A stretch of DNA of 64,000 nt from G963665085 sp963665085 (GCA_963665085.2 CAXXXS010000002.1:434001-498000); one strand, 5' to 3'; numbered from the stretch's first letter, positions 8,661 through 18,153 are shown. Numbers and translations: made by a program. The notes: generated from the letters alone by a model not told the origin.

Positions 8661-9536
8661 ATGGAAAAAACAAATAAAACAAGTATCCCTCCAATATTTG
8701 CTGTATCGGGTGGAAAAGGTGTAGCTGGGCACACCCTGATTCAATCATTGCTAATACAATATCCAAACAATAAAATCCCTGTTAAAGTAATTCCAAATAT
8801 TCAAAGTAAAGAAGCTATCGAGGAGGTGGTTAAAAAAGTTAAAAATGCAAATGGTGTCCTTACACATACCATGGTAAATTCTGATTTAAGAAAGATTTTA
8901 ATTGACACCTGCCAAAGAGAAGGAGTTAAAGAAATAGATTTTATGGGGCCTCTGGCTGATTATATCGAACAAGGACTTGGTTTAGAATCAGTAAGTGTTC
9001 CAGGACTTTACAGAAGAATAAATTCACAGTATTTTGATCGGATTGAAGCAATTGAATATACGTTAAATCATGATGATGGCATAAACCCAAACCGGTTACA
9101 TAAAGCTGAGATAGTATTAACAGGAGTTTCTCGCAGTGGCAAAACACCATTAAGTGTCTATATGTCGATGTTTGGATGGAAAGTTGCTAATGTACCTCTG
9201 GTTAAAGGAATTAATCCTCCTAAAGAATTGTTTCTGATAGATCCACAAAGGGTATTTGGCCTTTATATAAGCCCTAACCATCTTATCTCACAAAGAGAAA
9301 AAAGGCTAAGGCAAATCAATAATCTCAACAACACAAAATACACTGATCTACAAGAAGTAAGGGATGAATTAAAACATGCAAATTTCATCTTTGAAAAAGG
9401 AGGTTTTACCCGAATAAATGTAACAAACAAACCTATCGAAACAAGCGCCAATGAAATTATTGGTTATGTTTCTGACAGGTTTGGATATAGCCACAGGAAA
9501 GTAGACTCAACAAATAATATGGAATTTGACTCTTAA
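8661..9536 (+). CDS. ppsR: Pyruvate-phosphate dikinase / PEP synthase regulatory protein
   Basis: A DUF299 (PPSR/RP) family enzyme, a bifunctional kinase/pyrophosphorylase that uses ADP to inactivate PEP synthase or PPDK by threonine phosphorylation and inorganic phosphate to reactivate it. Family motifs: the conserved N-terminal FAVSGGKGVAGHTL and the P-loop GVSRSGKTPLSVYM. The frame opens at 8589, but the start is placed at the ATG at 8661, which gives 291 residues and begins shortly before the conserved N-terminus; the upstream 24 residues are unlike the family. No target dikinase gene lies in the window. Confidence 0.85.
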   Translation: MEKTNKTSIPPIFAVSGGKGVAGHTLIQSLLIQYPNNKIPVKVIPNIQSKEAIEEVVKKVKNANGVLTHTMVNSDLRKILIDTCQREGVKEIDFMGPLADYIEQGLGLESVSVPGLYRRINSQYFDRIEAIEYTLNHDDGINPNRLHKAEIVLTGVSRSGKTPLSVYMSMFGWKVANVPLVKGINPPKELFLIDPQRVFGLYISPNHLISQREKRLRQINNLNNTKYTDLQEVRDELKHANFIFEKGGFTRINVTNKPIETSANEIIGYVSDRFGYSHRKVDSTNNMEFDS

Positions 9537-9801
9537 TGTTTGTTTACATTAAAACCAAAAGAAGCTCCAACTATCCATCCAGCTTATGTGAAAAATAAAT
9601 ATTCACTGGAATATTTAGGTATCCGGATCTAAATGTTTTCCCAAATGCCCAAACCCAGGATGTTGCAAGTTGAGGTTCTCCCCGACTGTCAAACCGACTC
9701 TCAATTGAATATGGAATATTCTCATAGGAACCATATGTTGGAATTGCGTCATCAACTAAAATCCAGGTCAGAGCTGTCCTAGACGTTTTTGAAATTAACA
9801 A
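9536..9801 (-). pseudogene. Remnant of an outer-membrane beta-barrel protein (C-terminal part)
   Basis: Translation of this stretch reads like the last strands of a beta-barrel (YGSYENIPYSIESRFDSRG, then WVWAFGKTFRSGYLNIPVNI). The frame stops at 9571 just after SHKLDG. In the next frame the text continues as DGWIVGASFGFNVNKH followed by a stop, a typical barrel C-terminus. So a single-base shift near 9570 separates the end. The 5' part is missing: only about 45 bp separate it from the cyclase gene. It is most likely a decayed, truncated gene. I cannot name the ancestor. Confidence 0.5.
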
Positions 9802-9844
9802 ATAAGTCTTTAAAGACCTATGTTTGGGACAACCCTAATGATAA

Positions 9845-11227
9845 CTAAACTATCAGATTCTTAATTCTTTCTATTTGTTTTTGTTTGTTAACCTCTCTAA
9901 GATTCCTGGCTGTTGCAGTAAAATACTGGTGATTTGAAATAAATTTCAGTTGAAGCTTATTCCAATCATTCAAACTGTCTATTTTATTCTGTTTTTTTAA
10001 TTCTTTAAATAAATTACCTGATACAGGGATCATATCGCTACGTCCAAGATAATCGAGATCGGAATCACACATTATCTCCTCCAACCTGTTTTTAGGTGTA
10101 GGAGGTAATTTTGTTGCCATAATTAAATCACAGATAGTATCAATTTCTTCCTTCGTATAATTAAATTTTGGCAGATATTCTTTTACCAAGACAGTCCCAT
10201 GAAATTCGTGGTCGTCATAAGCGATAACATGGCCTGCATCGTGAAATAGTGCAGCTGTTTTAAGTAATAAAATTTCCTCGTCTGAGATTCCCTCGCCCCA
10301 GCCAATTAATTCGACCTGCGTTACAACATCAACGGTATGTTTAACATTATGATAATACAGGTGCGATGGTAACTCCTTCTCTAACCTATCGAGCATTATT
10401 TCTTGTAAATCTGTAAATTGAACAAGGAAAAATTTAGTACGAAATGCCAGATTTGGGATTACCCCTTCTCCATTCTTAGAGAGTTCCGGACGAATACCTT
10501 TTACTGTGAACATCTGCAGGTTTCCTTTATAGCGAACAGGCATTTTCCCATAATACTCACAAACGAAAAACTCTTTTATCAATTCATACGTCATAGCTGA
10601 AACGTTTATTTTTCCTTCGTCGCTCCAGCCCTCCATTCTACTTGCAATGTTAACTGTATCTCCTTTTATATTGTAATGTATCTGTTTTCTACCCATCACT
10701 TGAGCATGAATACTACCAGTATGAATGCCAATGCGAATATCCCAGGCATCTGTTTTACTGCCAGATATTTTTGAATTCAACATCTGTTTCATTTCCAATG
10801 CGGCCAACACTATCTCAATAGGGTTTGTACTATTTCTTTTAGAGATACCACCAATACAAATTAATGTATCCCCAATAGATTTAGTCTTTACAATATCATA
10901 TTTCTCGAGGATAGAATCAAAATCGAGGAGCACTTGATCAAGTTCATCTGCCATCTTCTGATTTTCCACATTCTGAATATCCCTGGCAGAACCATGAATT
11001 CCTGCGTATAAAACCGTTGCCCTGTCAAATTTGTTTGATTTTGTTGTTTTTGTTTGTTGCTGTTCAATTTCCTCTGGGAGTAAATCAAGTTTAAGCTTTA
11101 ATTTTGTGTTCTCTGCTTTAAACTTTTCATTTTGCTTAACAAGTAATGAATTTCTCTCTACAAGCTTCTTATTTAGCTTTACAAGCCCGGAAATTCTTTT
11201 TAATAATTCTTTATTTTGATCTTGCAT
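9845..11227 (-). CDS. Class III nucleotidyl cyclase fused to an HD phosphohydrolase domain
   Basis: Order: N-terminal coiled coil (about 1-50), cyclase domain (about 68-240), HD domain (about 280-420). Cyclase motifs are KTKSIGD (substrate Lys, metal Asp120) and KGDTVNIASRME (transition-state Asn and Arg). However the first metal-binding Asp, normally in FADIxGF, is Gly76 here (LYAGIHGS). The HD domain keeps its metal ligands: HNVKHTVD, LFHDAGH and CDSDLDYLG. The protein may therefore make little cyclic nucleotide and act mainly as a phosphohydrolase or sensor; this is inference. The ATG at 11227 is preferred over 11281 because it begins the coiled coil. Confidence 0.8.
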   Translation of the reverse strand: MQDQNKELLKRISGLVKLNKKLVERNSLLVKQNEKFKAENTKLKLKLDLLPEEIEQQQTKTTKSNKFDRATVLYAGIHGSARDIQNVENQKMADELDQVLLDFDSILEKYDIVKTKSIGDTLICIGGISKRNSTNPIEIVLAALEMKQMLNSKISGSKTDAWDIRIGIHTGSIHAQVMGRKQIHYNIKGDTVNIASRMEGWSDEGKINVSAMTYELIKEFFVCEYYGKMPVRYKGNLQMFTVKGIRPELSKNGEGVIPNLAFRTKFFLVQFTDLQEIMLDRLEKELPSHLYYHNVKHTVDVVTQVELIGWGEGISDEEILLLKTAALFHDAGHVIAYDDHEFHGTVLVKEYLPKFNYTKEEIDTICDLIMATKLPPTPKNRLEEIMCDSDLDYLGRSDMIPVSGNLFKELKKQNKIDSLNDWNKLQLKFISNHQYFTATARNLREVNKQKQIERIKNLIV

Positions 11228-11352
11228 AAACACTGTAAAAAAACCCCTTAAATAAAGATAATTAATTATTGATGCATACAAAAACTAATTCTGATATTAA
11301 TGAACTGTTTATACAGCCAAAATGTTACAACTATCTTAATTTAATTTTTTAA

Positions 11353-11382
11353 TTGGAGGTTATCTATCTAAGACTAATTTTG
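11353..11382 (+). promoter_or_regulatory. Bacteroidota-type promoter of uvrB
   Basis: TTG at 11353-11355 (-33 element) is followed after 19 bp by TAATTTTG at 11375-11382 (-7 element), matching the primary sigma factor consensus of Bacteroidota. Transcription would begin near 11389, about 15 bp before the ATG at 11404. This supports that ATG over the longer frame that opens at 11353. Confidence 0.55.
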
Positions 11383-11403
11383 CATTTTAAGAGGACAACA
11401 ATT

Positions 11404-13407
11404 ATGGATTTAAGAATAGAATCAGAATATAAACCAACAGGAGATCAACCTACGGCGATTGAAGAACTGGTTAGTGGATTGAACGATAATATTCCCTATC
11501 AAACTCTTCTTGGCGTTACAGGTTCTGGAAAAACTTTTACCGTTGCCAATGTTATTGAGAAGGTTAACAGGCCTACCCTCATATTAAGTCACAACAAAAC
11601 GCTGGCAGCACAGCTTTATAGTGAATTCAAACAATTTTTCCCCAATAACCGGGTAGAATACTTTGTTTCTTATTATGATTATTATCAACCTGAAGCATAT
11701 TTACCTGTTACAGACACTTACATTGAAAAAGATTTATCCATAAATGATGAAATTGAGAAGTTGCGTTTAAGTACAACTTCATCATTATTATCAGGCAGGC
11801 GCGATGTTATTGTTGTTTCGTCTGTCTCTTGCCTATACGGCATTGGAAACCCCGAAGATTTCCATAGCAACACAATAAAAGTAAGAACGGGACAGAAGAT
11901 AAGCCGCAATGTATTTCTTCGCCAGTTGGTTGATAGCCTCTATTCCAGAAATGAAATAAGCTTTGAAAGAGGAAACTTTCGTGTGAAAGGCGACACTGTT
12001 GATATATACCTTGCTTATTCTGATTTTGCTTATCGCATTGTTTTCTGGGGAGACGAAATTGAAGAAATACAGACAATTGATCCTATCAACAACCACTCAA
12101 TTGAAATGATGGAGCAGGCTGTTATTTATCCAGCAAACATTTTCGTAACAACAAAATACAGAATGCAAAATGCCATAAAGTTGATTCAGGATGATATGGT
12201 AAAGCAAACTGAATATTTCAAAAAAATTGGAAAACCATATGAAGCCAAAAGATTAGAAGAGCGGGTAACATACGATTTAGAGATGATTCGTGAAATTGGC
12301 CACTGTCCTGGAATCGAAAATTATTCTCGCTATTTTGACGGAAGATCAGCAGGAACAAGGCCCTTTTGCCTGATAGATTATTTCCCCAAAGACTTCATAA
12401 CAGTAATCGACGAAAGTCATGTAACACTACCACAGGTTCATGCCATGTATGGAGGCGACCATTCCAGGAAACAAAATCTTGTTGAATATGGTTTTAGATT
12501 GCCAGCCGCAGTTGATAACCGTCCTCTAAAATTTGAAGAGTTTGAACAACTCACCGGCCAGGTAATCTATGTTAGTGCTACACCTGGTAAATATGAAATA
12601 GAAAAAAGTGAGGGCGTAATCGTTGAGCAGGTTATCCGACCTACAGGCTTAGTGGATCCTCCAATAGATGTTCGACCTACATTGAATCAGATTGATGACT
12701 TATTAACTGAGATTAATAAAAGGACCGAAATTGAAGAACGTGTTTTGGTTACCACCCTTACTAAAAGGATGGCTGAAGAATTAACAACGTATTTAACCCG
12801 ATTTAATGTAAGGTGCCGTTATATTCATTCTGATATTGATACATTGGAAAGAGTTGAAATAATGGAAGGACTTCGTAACGGACTATTTGATGTGCTAATT
12901 GGAGTAAACCTTTTAAGAGAAGGATTAGACTTGCCCGAAGTCTCACTGGTTGCCATTCTTGATGCTGACAAAGAAGGATTCTTACGTTCAGATCGATCAC
13001 TAACACAAACAGCCGGGCGAGCAGCAAGAAACATCAATGGTTTGGTAATAATGTACGCTGATAAAGTTACGGATTCTATGAGAAGGACAATTGATGAGAC
13101 AGACAGAAGAAGGGAAAAACAAATAAAATATAACGAAGAAAATAACATAACGCCAACCCAGATTGTAAAAGCAAAACGTAAAATCATTGATCTCCGGGGA
13201 GAGAATAAATCGAAAGCTTACATTGAACCGGATAAATTTGACGTTGCAGCTGATCCTGTAGTTAAATATATGAGTCAGGAAGCAATTAAAAAAGCAATAG
13301 AAAAAACTAAAAAACAAATGGAAAAAGCAGCTAAAGAACTCGATTTTATTGAAGCTGCAAGATTCAGAGACGAGATGTACGAACTTGAGAAATTATTAAA
13401 CCAATAA
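11404..13407 (+). CDS. uvrB: Excinuclease ABC subunit B
   Basis: Damage-recognition helicase of nucleotide excision repair, which acts with UvrA and UvrC. Seen in order: Walker A GVTGSGKT (about residues 38-45), the damage-probing beta-hairpin YYDYYQPEAYLP, DESHVTLPQ (helicase motif II), the C-terminal helicase motifs (VGVNLLREGLDLPE type, then QTAGRAARN), and the UVR domain binding UvrC at the end (AKELDFIEAARFRDEMYELE). 667 residues compare with 673 in E. coli. The start at 11404 follows the family and the promoter position; the frame extends 17 codons further upstream without a conserved counterpart. Confidence 0.95.
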   Translation: MDLRIESEYKPTGDQPTAIEELVSGLNDNIPYQTLLGVTGSGKTFTVANVIEKVNRPTLILSHNKTLAAQLYSEFKQFFPNNRVEYFVSYYDYYQPEAYLPVTDTYIEKDLSINDEIEKLRLSTTSSLLSGRRDVIVVSSVSCLYGIGNPEDFHSNTIKVRTGQKISRNVFLRQLVDSLYSRNEISFERGNFRVKGDTVDIYLAYSDFAYRIVFWGDEIEEIQTIDPINNHSIEMMEQAVIYPANIFVTTKYRMQNAIKLIQDDMVKQTEYFKKIGKPYEAKRLEERVTYDLEMIREIGHCPGIENYSRYFDGRSAGTRPFCLIDYFPKDFITVIDESHVTLPQVHAMYGGDHSRKQNLVEYGFRLPAAVDNRPLKFEEFEQLTGQVIYVSATPGKYEIEKSEGVIVEQVIRPTGLVDPPIDVRPTLNQIDDLLTEINKRTEIEERVLVTTLTKRMAEELTTYLTRFNVRCRYIHSDIDTLERVEIMEGLRNGLFDVLIGVNLLREGLDLPEVSLVAILDADKEGFLRSDRSLTQTAGRAARNINGLVIMYADKVTDSMRRTIDETDRRREKQIKYNEENNITPTQIVKAKRKIIDLRGENKSKAYIEPDKFDVAADPVVKYMSQEAIKKAIEKTKKQMEKAAKELDFIEAARFRDEMYELEKLLNQ

Positions 13408-13416
13408 TAGCTTCTG

Positions 13417-14070
13417 CTAATGGTGGTTGTGGTGATGCATTTCTTTATCCTTGCTAATATCTAAAAGCACCTTTCCAGAATCCTTTAATAAACCCACAGA
13501 CCACTTTATTATAACAATTGAGCTTAATATTGCTGCCATGGTATCAATAAATGGAACGCTCCAAATCATTGCAACAAACAATCCGATTATTGCAGAAAGG
13601 CTCGTTAATGCATCTGCAATTACGTGTATATAAGCTGCCCTGATATTGTGATCAGAATGTTCATGATCATGATGTAGTAAAAATGCACTAACAATATTTA
13701 CAATAAGACCAATTAAGGCTACTAAAATAGCATCTTTGTAAACAATTTCAACAGGATGAAAGAACCGTTCTATCCCTTCAACAAGAATAACAATTGCAAA
13801 AAGTAATAACATAAGTCCACTACTATAACCCGATAGAGAAAGAATTTTGTTTGGTTCGCCGGTAAAAGCATTGCTTTTTGATACCTTACGAACAAAAACA
13901 TAAGCCAACCAACTTAACCCAATCGCAAGCACATGAGATCCCATATGTATTCCATCTGCCAATAAAGCCATGGAGTTCGTAGTTAAGCCATAAATTATTT
14001 CTATAATCATTGTAACAGCAGTTATAATAACTACCCACATCGTTTTTCTCTCATACTGATGTTTTTCCAT
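13417..14070 (-). CDS. Cation diffusion facilitator, DmeF-like metal exporter
   Basis: A six-helix CDF transporter of the inner membrane, exporting divalent metal (Zn, Co or Ni) in exchange for protons. The metal-site motif of helix II, LLADGIHMGSHVLA, and that of helix V, HVIADALTSLSA, are both present. His-rich stretches occur in the loop after helix IV (LLHHDHEHSDHN) and at the very C-terminus (HHHNHH). The cytoplasmic C-terminal domain of larger CDFs is missing, as in DmeF-like proteins. The ATG at 14070 is preferred over a GTG three codons upstream. It is convergent with uvrB, 9 bp between them. Confidence 0.85.
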   Translation of the reverse strand: MEKHQYERKTMWVVIITAVTMIIEIIYGLTTNSMALLADGIHMGSHVLAIGLSWLAYVFVRKVSKSNAFTGEPNKILSLSGYSSGLMLLLFAIVILVEGIERFFHPVEIVYKDAILVALIGLIVNIVSAFLLHHDHEHSDHNIRAAYIHVIADALTSLSAIIGLFVAMIWSVPFIDTMAAILSSIVIIKWSVGLLKDSGKVLLDISKDKEMHHHNHH

Positions 14071-14199
14071 CCTTATCACTATAAATAGTGCGAATATATA
14101 GCCAACATAACTTTATTCAAATACCAACATTATGGTATTTTAAACCCAACAACACAGACTATATATTCTATCCATCCTAAAATTCATAAAGAACAAAAA

Positions 14200-14237
14200 A
14201 AACACTAAATATCATGTTTACACGATATTTAGTGTTT
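14200..14237 (-). terminator. 14-bp perfect hairpin with T-run on the minus strand
   Basis: AAACACTAAATATC (14200-14213) and GATATTTAGTGTTT (14224-14237) pair perfectly around a 10-nt loop. Read on the minus strand the stem is followed by a run of T, the form of an intrinsic terminator. No minus-strand gene ends here; the hairpin lies about 130 bp upstream of the metal exporter gene, so it may block antisense read-through or act as an attenuator of that gene. Confidence 0.45.
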
Positions 14238-14361
14238 AAAATTTCACAACATACTCAATTAAATTACAAACAAATCACTATATATCAAACAATTAAAAAC
14301 AATGGCACAATAAATGATTTAATAATAATCATAAAATAAGAAAGATTAAAAATAAAACATC

Positions 14362-16353
14362 ATGAAAAGATTTAAAGATTTAAAAATTGGATTTAGGCTA
14401 AACCTATTGTTAAGCAGTGTATTTTTTGTTGTGGTACTTGCAATTGGCATATTTATAACAAACAATCAAAAAAAGAGGATCATCGAAGATACAGACACCC
14501 GGATGTATGAACAATTAAAAGATTTAACAACCTTCATCAAAGGACAAATTAGTGAAAACCAAAAAGAGGTTGAACGAATTGGTGCCCTGGCTTTTCGCAT
14601 ATTTTCAAATGAAAATGACTTAAAATTCTCAGGTACAACAGAACAAATAAATGTTCAAAATCAGATTAATCAACAAACTTACAGCATTCAACTGAATAGC
14701 CTGGCAAATCAAAACAATAGTTTCTACAAAGATTATTCATTCGTTGATAAGGTTAAGAATGAAACAGGTGTATACAGTACTATTTTCCAAAAAATCCCTC
14801 AAGGATATTTACGTATTTCAACAAACATTGAGCAAGGTGGCGTACGAGCTATTAATACTTTCATCCCTAATTCTTCACCTGTTGTTCAGTCTATAGAATC
14901 TGGCTCTGATTATACAGGCCGCGCATTTGTAGTAGACGATTGGTATTTAACTGTATACAAACCACTTTACATAGATGGGGAAGTGCAAGGTATGTTCTTT
15001 GTTGGAATCCCTGAAAAAGATATGGGTGCGATAAAAAAGATATTTGCTGATAAACAATACTTTGATTCCGGATACCCATTTATCCTTGCTAAAGATGGTA
15101 CTTTTATTATCCACCCAGAAAGTGAAGGAAAAAACATAACAGATTCTGAGGTATACAAACAAATGAATGCCATCAAAGAGAATGGACAGCAAAAGATTGA
15201 ATACCTGTGGGAAGGATCAAACAAATTCCAATACTTCAATTCAGTTGACGAAATCAATAGCTGGGTTGCTGTTTCGTTCTATGAAGATGAATTATATGCA
15301 ATAATTAATCACACACGAATTATCATATTGATTGCACTTCTTATCGGAACAATACTTTTTGTAACAGTTAACAGGATAATAAGCAGTAATATTTCAAAAT
15401 CTCTAAGTCAGGGAGTAAAATTTGCGAATGACATAGCAAATGGAAATTTAACATCTACACTTGAATTAGAACAAGAGGATGAAGTTGGTCAATTGGCTAA
15501 AGCATTAAGAACAATGCATGAAAGACTAAAAGATATTATTTCCAACATAACATTTGGTGCAGATAATATAGCATCTGCCAGCCAACAGATCAGTTCGGGT
15601 TCACAACAACTTTCAGAAGGAGCTACAGAGCAAGCGTCATCCGTTGAAGAAATCTCATCATCCATGGAAGAAATGGCTTCAAATATAGAACAGAACAATG
15701 ACAACTCTCAAGTAACCGAGAAAATCGCAGTTGAGGTACAAACAAGTATAAGTGATGTTGTAAACCATTCTCAAAAAGCTGTTGAAGTGAACAAACAAGT
15801 AGCTGATAAAATTCAAATTATTAACGACATCGCATTCCAAACTAACTTACTTGCCCTTAATGCAGCTGTTGAAGCGGCAAGAGCAGGCGAACAAGGTAGA
15901 GGTTTTGCGGTTGTTGCTGCAGAAGTAAGAAAACTAGCTGAAAGAAGTAAAGTTGCAGCTGAAGAGATTGTTGGTTTAGCAAATGAGAGTTACGAGCTGG
16001 CCGAATTAGCAGGAAAACAAATGTTAAATGTACTTCCTTCTATTGAGAAAACAACAAAGTTAGTTCAGGAGATAACTGCTTCAAGCATCGAACAAACATC
16101 AGGTACTGATCAGATTAACAATGCTGTTCAACAATTAAATAATGTTACACAACAAAATGCAGCAGCTTCTGAAGAGCTAGCAACAAGTGCAGAAGAATTA
16201 GCAAGCCAGGCAGACAGTCTAAAAGATTTAATCAGCTTCTTTAGAGTTGAATCAGAAGAAAAAAAATATTCTTTCTCAAATAGAAAACAACAGAGAAATA
16301 TTGAAGTAGAACACAAAAGTTACGAAGGAGTAGATATCCTTCAAGAAGAATAA
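14362..16353 (+). CDS. Methyl-accepting chemotaxis protein with Cache domain
   Basis: Inner-membrane chemoreceptor. Order: transmembrane helix (about 11-32), periplasmic Cache sensor (about 35-310, ending with the PFILAKDGTFIIHPESEGKN signature), second helix (about 315-336), HAMP (about 338-392), methyl-accepting domain (about 395-640). The hairpin tip that contacts CheA/CheW is intact: IAFQTNLLALNAAVEAARAG then GRGFAVVAAEVRKLAERS. No CheR-docking pentapeptide is seen at the end. The ligand is unknown. There is no che operon beside it. The gene has its own terminator at 16381. Confidence 0.92.
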   Translation: MKRFKDLKIGFRLNLLLSSVFFVVVLAIGIFITNNQKKRIIEDTDTRMYEQLKDLTTFIKGQISENQKEVERIGALAFRIFSNENDLKFSGTTEQINVQNQINQQTYSIQLNSLANQNNSFYKDYSFVDKVKNETGVYSTIFQKIPQGYLRISTNIEQGGVRAINTFIPNSSPVVQSIESGSDYTGRAFVVDDWYLTVYKPLYIDGEVQGMFFVGIPEKDMGAIKKIFADKQYFDSGYPFILAKDGTFIIHPESEGKNITDSEVYKQMNAIKENGQQKIEYLWEGSNKFQYFNSVDEINSWVAVSFYEDELYAIINHTRIIILIALLIGTILFVTVNRIISSNISKSLSQGVKFANDIANGNLTSTLELEQEDEVGQLAKALRTMHERLKDIISNITFGADNIASASQQISSGSQQLSEGATEQASSVEEISSSMEEMASNIEQNNDNSQVTEKIAVEVQTSISDVVNHSQKAVEVNKQVADKIQIINDIAFQTNLLALNAAVEAARAGEQGRGFAVVAAEVRKLAERSKVAAEEIVGLANESYELAELAGKQMLNVLPSIEKTTKLVQEITASSIEQTSGTDQINNAVQQLNNVTQQNAAASEELATSAEELASQADSLKDLISFFRVESEEKKYSFSNRKQQRNIEVEHKSYEGVDILQEE

Positions 16354-16380
16354 TCTTTCAATCCAATTTTTAATCAAAGA

Positions 16381-16417
16381 GAAGGCGTTTAGAATATTTC
16401 TAACGCCTTCTTTTTTT
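16381..16417 (+). terminator. Intrinsic terminator after the chemoreceptor gene
   Basis: GAAGGCGTT (16381-16389) pairs with AACGCCTTC (16402-16410), directly followed by TTTTTTT. It lies 28 bp after the chemoreceptor stop codon and overlaps the end of the convergent PepSY-type gene. Confidence 0.8.
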
Positions 16418-16970
16418 ATTGATATAATATCAGTATGATAATCGGGAATATTATTCCGGCCAACACAAACCAAACACCGCGTTTTTTGAATCCATTTTTA
16501 CCTTTTAAAATAATTAAACCTGTGATGGCTATAATGATCATAAAAACAGCAAATAGATCTGCATAAAAAATCCAAAACTTCTCTGGATTATTGTAATGCA
16601 AAAAATTAAGCTCTTTAAATACAGGACGTTTCTTAATTTTCTCAACATTTCCATTACCTGTATTAATATCAATCAACACAGACCCATTCTCAAGAAAGAT
16701 TTTAAAATTATTTTCAGAAGGAAAGTAATACTTCTTAATGTTTTGTTTCTCCTCAAGAAAAATCAATAGTTCATTCACTTTTTCATCTGAAACTGAATTT
16801 TCATCAAGCTGCCCTGAGTAATGAAAAGTTTTATTGGTAATTATATAATTTGGGTTCCAATCGTCTCTATGATTCAATGCGATACCGGATAACGCATAAA
16901 TAATAAATAGCCCAAAAAAGAAATAACCGGCATCACGATGAATGATCCGGTTCCATTTTCTCCACTTCAT
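16416..16970 (-). CDS. PepSY-associated transmembrane protein
   Basis: A small inner-membrane protein with the start typical of PepSY-associated TM proteins: RKWNRIIHRDAGYFFFGLFIIYALSGIALNHRDDWNP, where HRD and NHRDDWNP flank the first helix. A soluble periplasmic part (about 45-130) follows, then two C-terminal helices (about 132-182). Related proteins are linked to iron or heme uptake and to membrane reductases, but the role is not established. It is 12 bp downstream of a lipoprotein gene and probably shares its transcript. Confidence 0.75.
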   Translation of the reverse strand: MKWRKWNRIIHRDAGYFFFGLFIIYALSGIALNHRDDWNPNYIITNKTFHYSGQLDENSVSDEKVNELLIFLEEKQNIKKYYFPSENNFKIFLENGSVLIDINTGNGNVEKIKKRPVFKELNFLHYNNPEKFWIFYADLFAVFMIIIAITGLIILKGKNGFKKRGVWFVLAGIIFPIIILILYQ

Positions 16971-16982
16971 AAGTGTTACTTC

Positions 16983-17519
16983 TTACTCTTTTACTTCGAA
17001 GCTGGTTGCTTTCACAGAGTAAATAGAAAGATATCCTTTTTCTGAATTTTTAACTTGCTCTCGATAGTTATTAATTTTTGCAAGGGTTGCATCTTCTTCA
17101 TCGGCATGATTCCCATCATGAATTCCGGTGTCATGATCTTCTTCTCCTTTGCTTAATTGTGCTTCCCATTCATCAAGATAAGCATCATCTATTCTTTCTT
17201 CCTCTACAACACCGTTCACGATAACATCTTTTCCTTCCAACGCAATCTCGAATTCAGAAATGTCGTCTCCTGTAGTTACTTTTAATCGTTTATCCCCATC
17301 AACAATAAACATTCTCTGACCGGTTTCTTTACATACATGATCCACTAAACCAGTAATTTTAATTTCTGAATCAACAGAGTTATCAATCTTTTCAAAAAAT
17401 TCAGGTAAGGTTAATACAACATCTTCATCTGCTACAACTGCTTCTTCAGTTGTTGTTTTACCACTTTGATTACAAGCAAATAAAACAGGAATTAAAAATA
17501 CATATACAAATTTTCTCAT
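16983..17519 (-). CDS. Lipoprotein with OB-fold-like domain
   Basis: Signal peptide with lipobox (PVLFAC, Cys16), then a threonine-rich linker and a beta domain (about 45-115) whose pattern, ITGLVDHVCKETGQRMFIVDGD then KDVIVNGVVEEERID, recalls the OB-fold/DUF4920-type domains found in Bacteroidota lipoproteins. A helical acidic tail contains HDTGIHDGNHADEE, a possible metal-binding stretch. The ATG at 17519 is chosen because it starts the signal peptide. It is co-directional with the PepSY-type protein, suggesting a joint role in the envelope, perhaps metal handling; that is inference. Confidence 0.6.
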   Translation of the reverse strand: MRKFVYVFLIPVLFACNQSGKTTTEEAVVADEDVVLTLPEFFEKIDNSVDSEIKITGLVDHVCKETGQRMFIVDGDKRLKVTTGDDISEFEIALEGKDVIVNGVVEEERIDDAYLDEWEAQLSKGEEDHDTGIHDGNHADEEDATLAKINNYREQVKNSEKGYLSIYSVKATSFEVKE

Positions 17520-17730
17520 AGGTAAATAATTTAATGACAAGTTTATAAAATATTTCATAATTTATTTCAAAAAAAACAACTTTATACCCTTCTAAAAGTT
17601 AAATTTTATTTTTAACCAAAAAAACATATTTAATGTTCAATCCATATGGAATTATTTTACAGCAGTAAATAATCCATACACCTACTAATAACGCATAACA
17701 CCATGCAATATTATTAGACTATTGAATCGA

Positions 17731-18135
17731 TTAAAATTTTAAATCAATGGGGAATATATATTCGTTATGAATAACTTGTTTTATTACTTTCAATAATTTT
17801 ACCGGCACATCTGGCTTGTATATAAAGGCCTTAAAGCCTGCAAAAATAATATCTTTGAGATATGCTTTTTCCTGATACATTGTCAATGCAATCATTGGTA
17901 TTTCCGGATATTTAATATTTACTTGTCTTGCTGCTTCCAGTCCATTCATAACAGGCATCTCAATATCAATCAACAATACATCTGCACTGGCAAGAATTGG
18001 TGAGTTAACTAACTCAAGTCCATTTACATAACCAGCTATTATCTCAGAATCAGCCCAACTATCGACTAAAAATTTAATCCCTTCAAAAAAAACACGACTA
18101 TCATCTGCAATAATTATATTTAATTTTCTGCCCAT
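17731..18135 (-). CDS. Receiver-only response regulator (NarL-type receiver)
   Basis: A single phosphoacceptor domain: acidic pair ADDS at the start, phosphorylation site Asp57 in LLIDIEMPVMNG, Thr85 in ALTMYQ and Lys107 in FIYKPD. The receiver is of the NarL/FixJ type, whose members usually carry a LuxR-type DNA-binding domain, but the protein ends at 134 residues with no helix-turn-helix. It may act by protein contact or phosphotransfer. It is 18 bp downstream of the histidine kinase gene, its likely partner. Confidence 0.8.
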   Translation of the reverse strand: MGRKLNIIIADDSRVFFEGIKFLVDSWADSEIIAGYVNGLELVNSPILASADVLLIDIEMPVMNGLEAARQVNIKYPEIPMIALTMYQEKAYLKDIIFAGFKAFIYKPDVPVKLLKVIKQVIHNEYIFPIDLKF

Positions 18136-18153
18136 TTCATTTTTATAAAATTA

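Noticed and set aside
11353..11403. Upstream extension of the uvrB frame
   Set aside because: The promoter elements overlap it and the 17 codons have no counterpart in UvrB.
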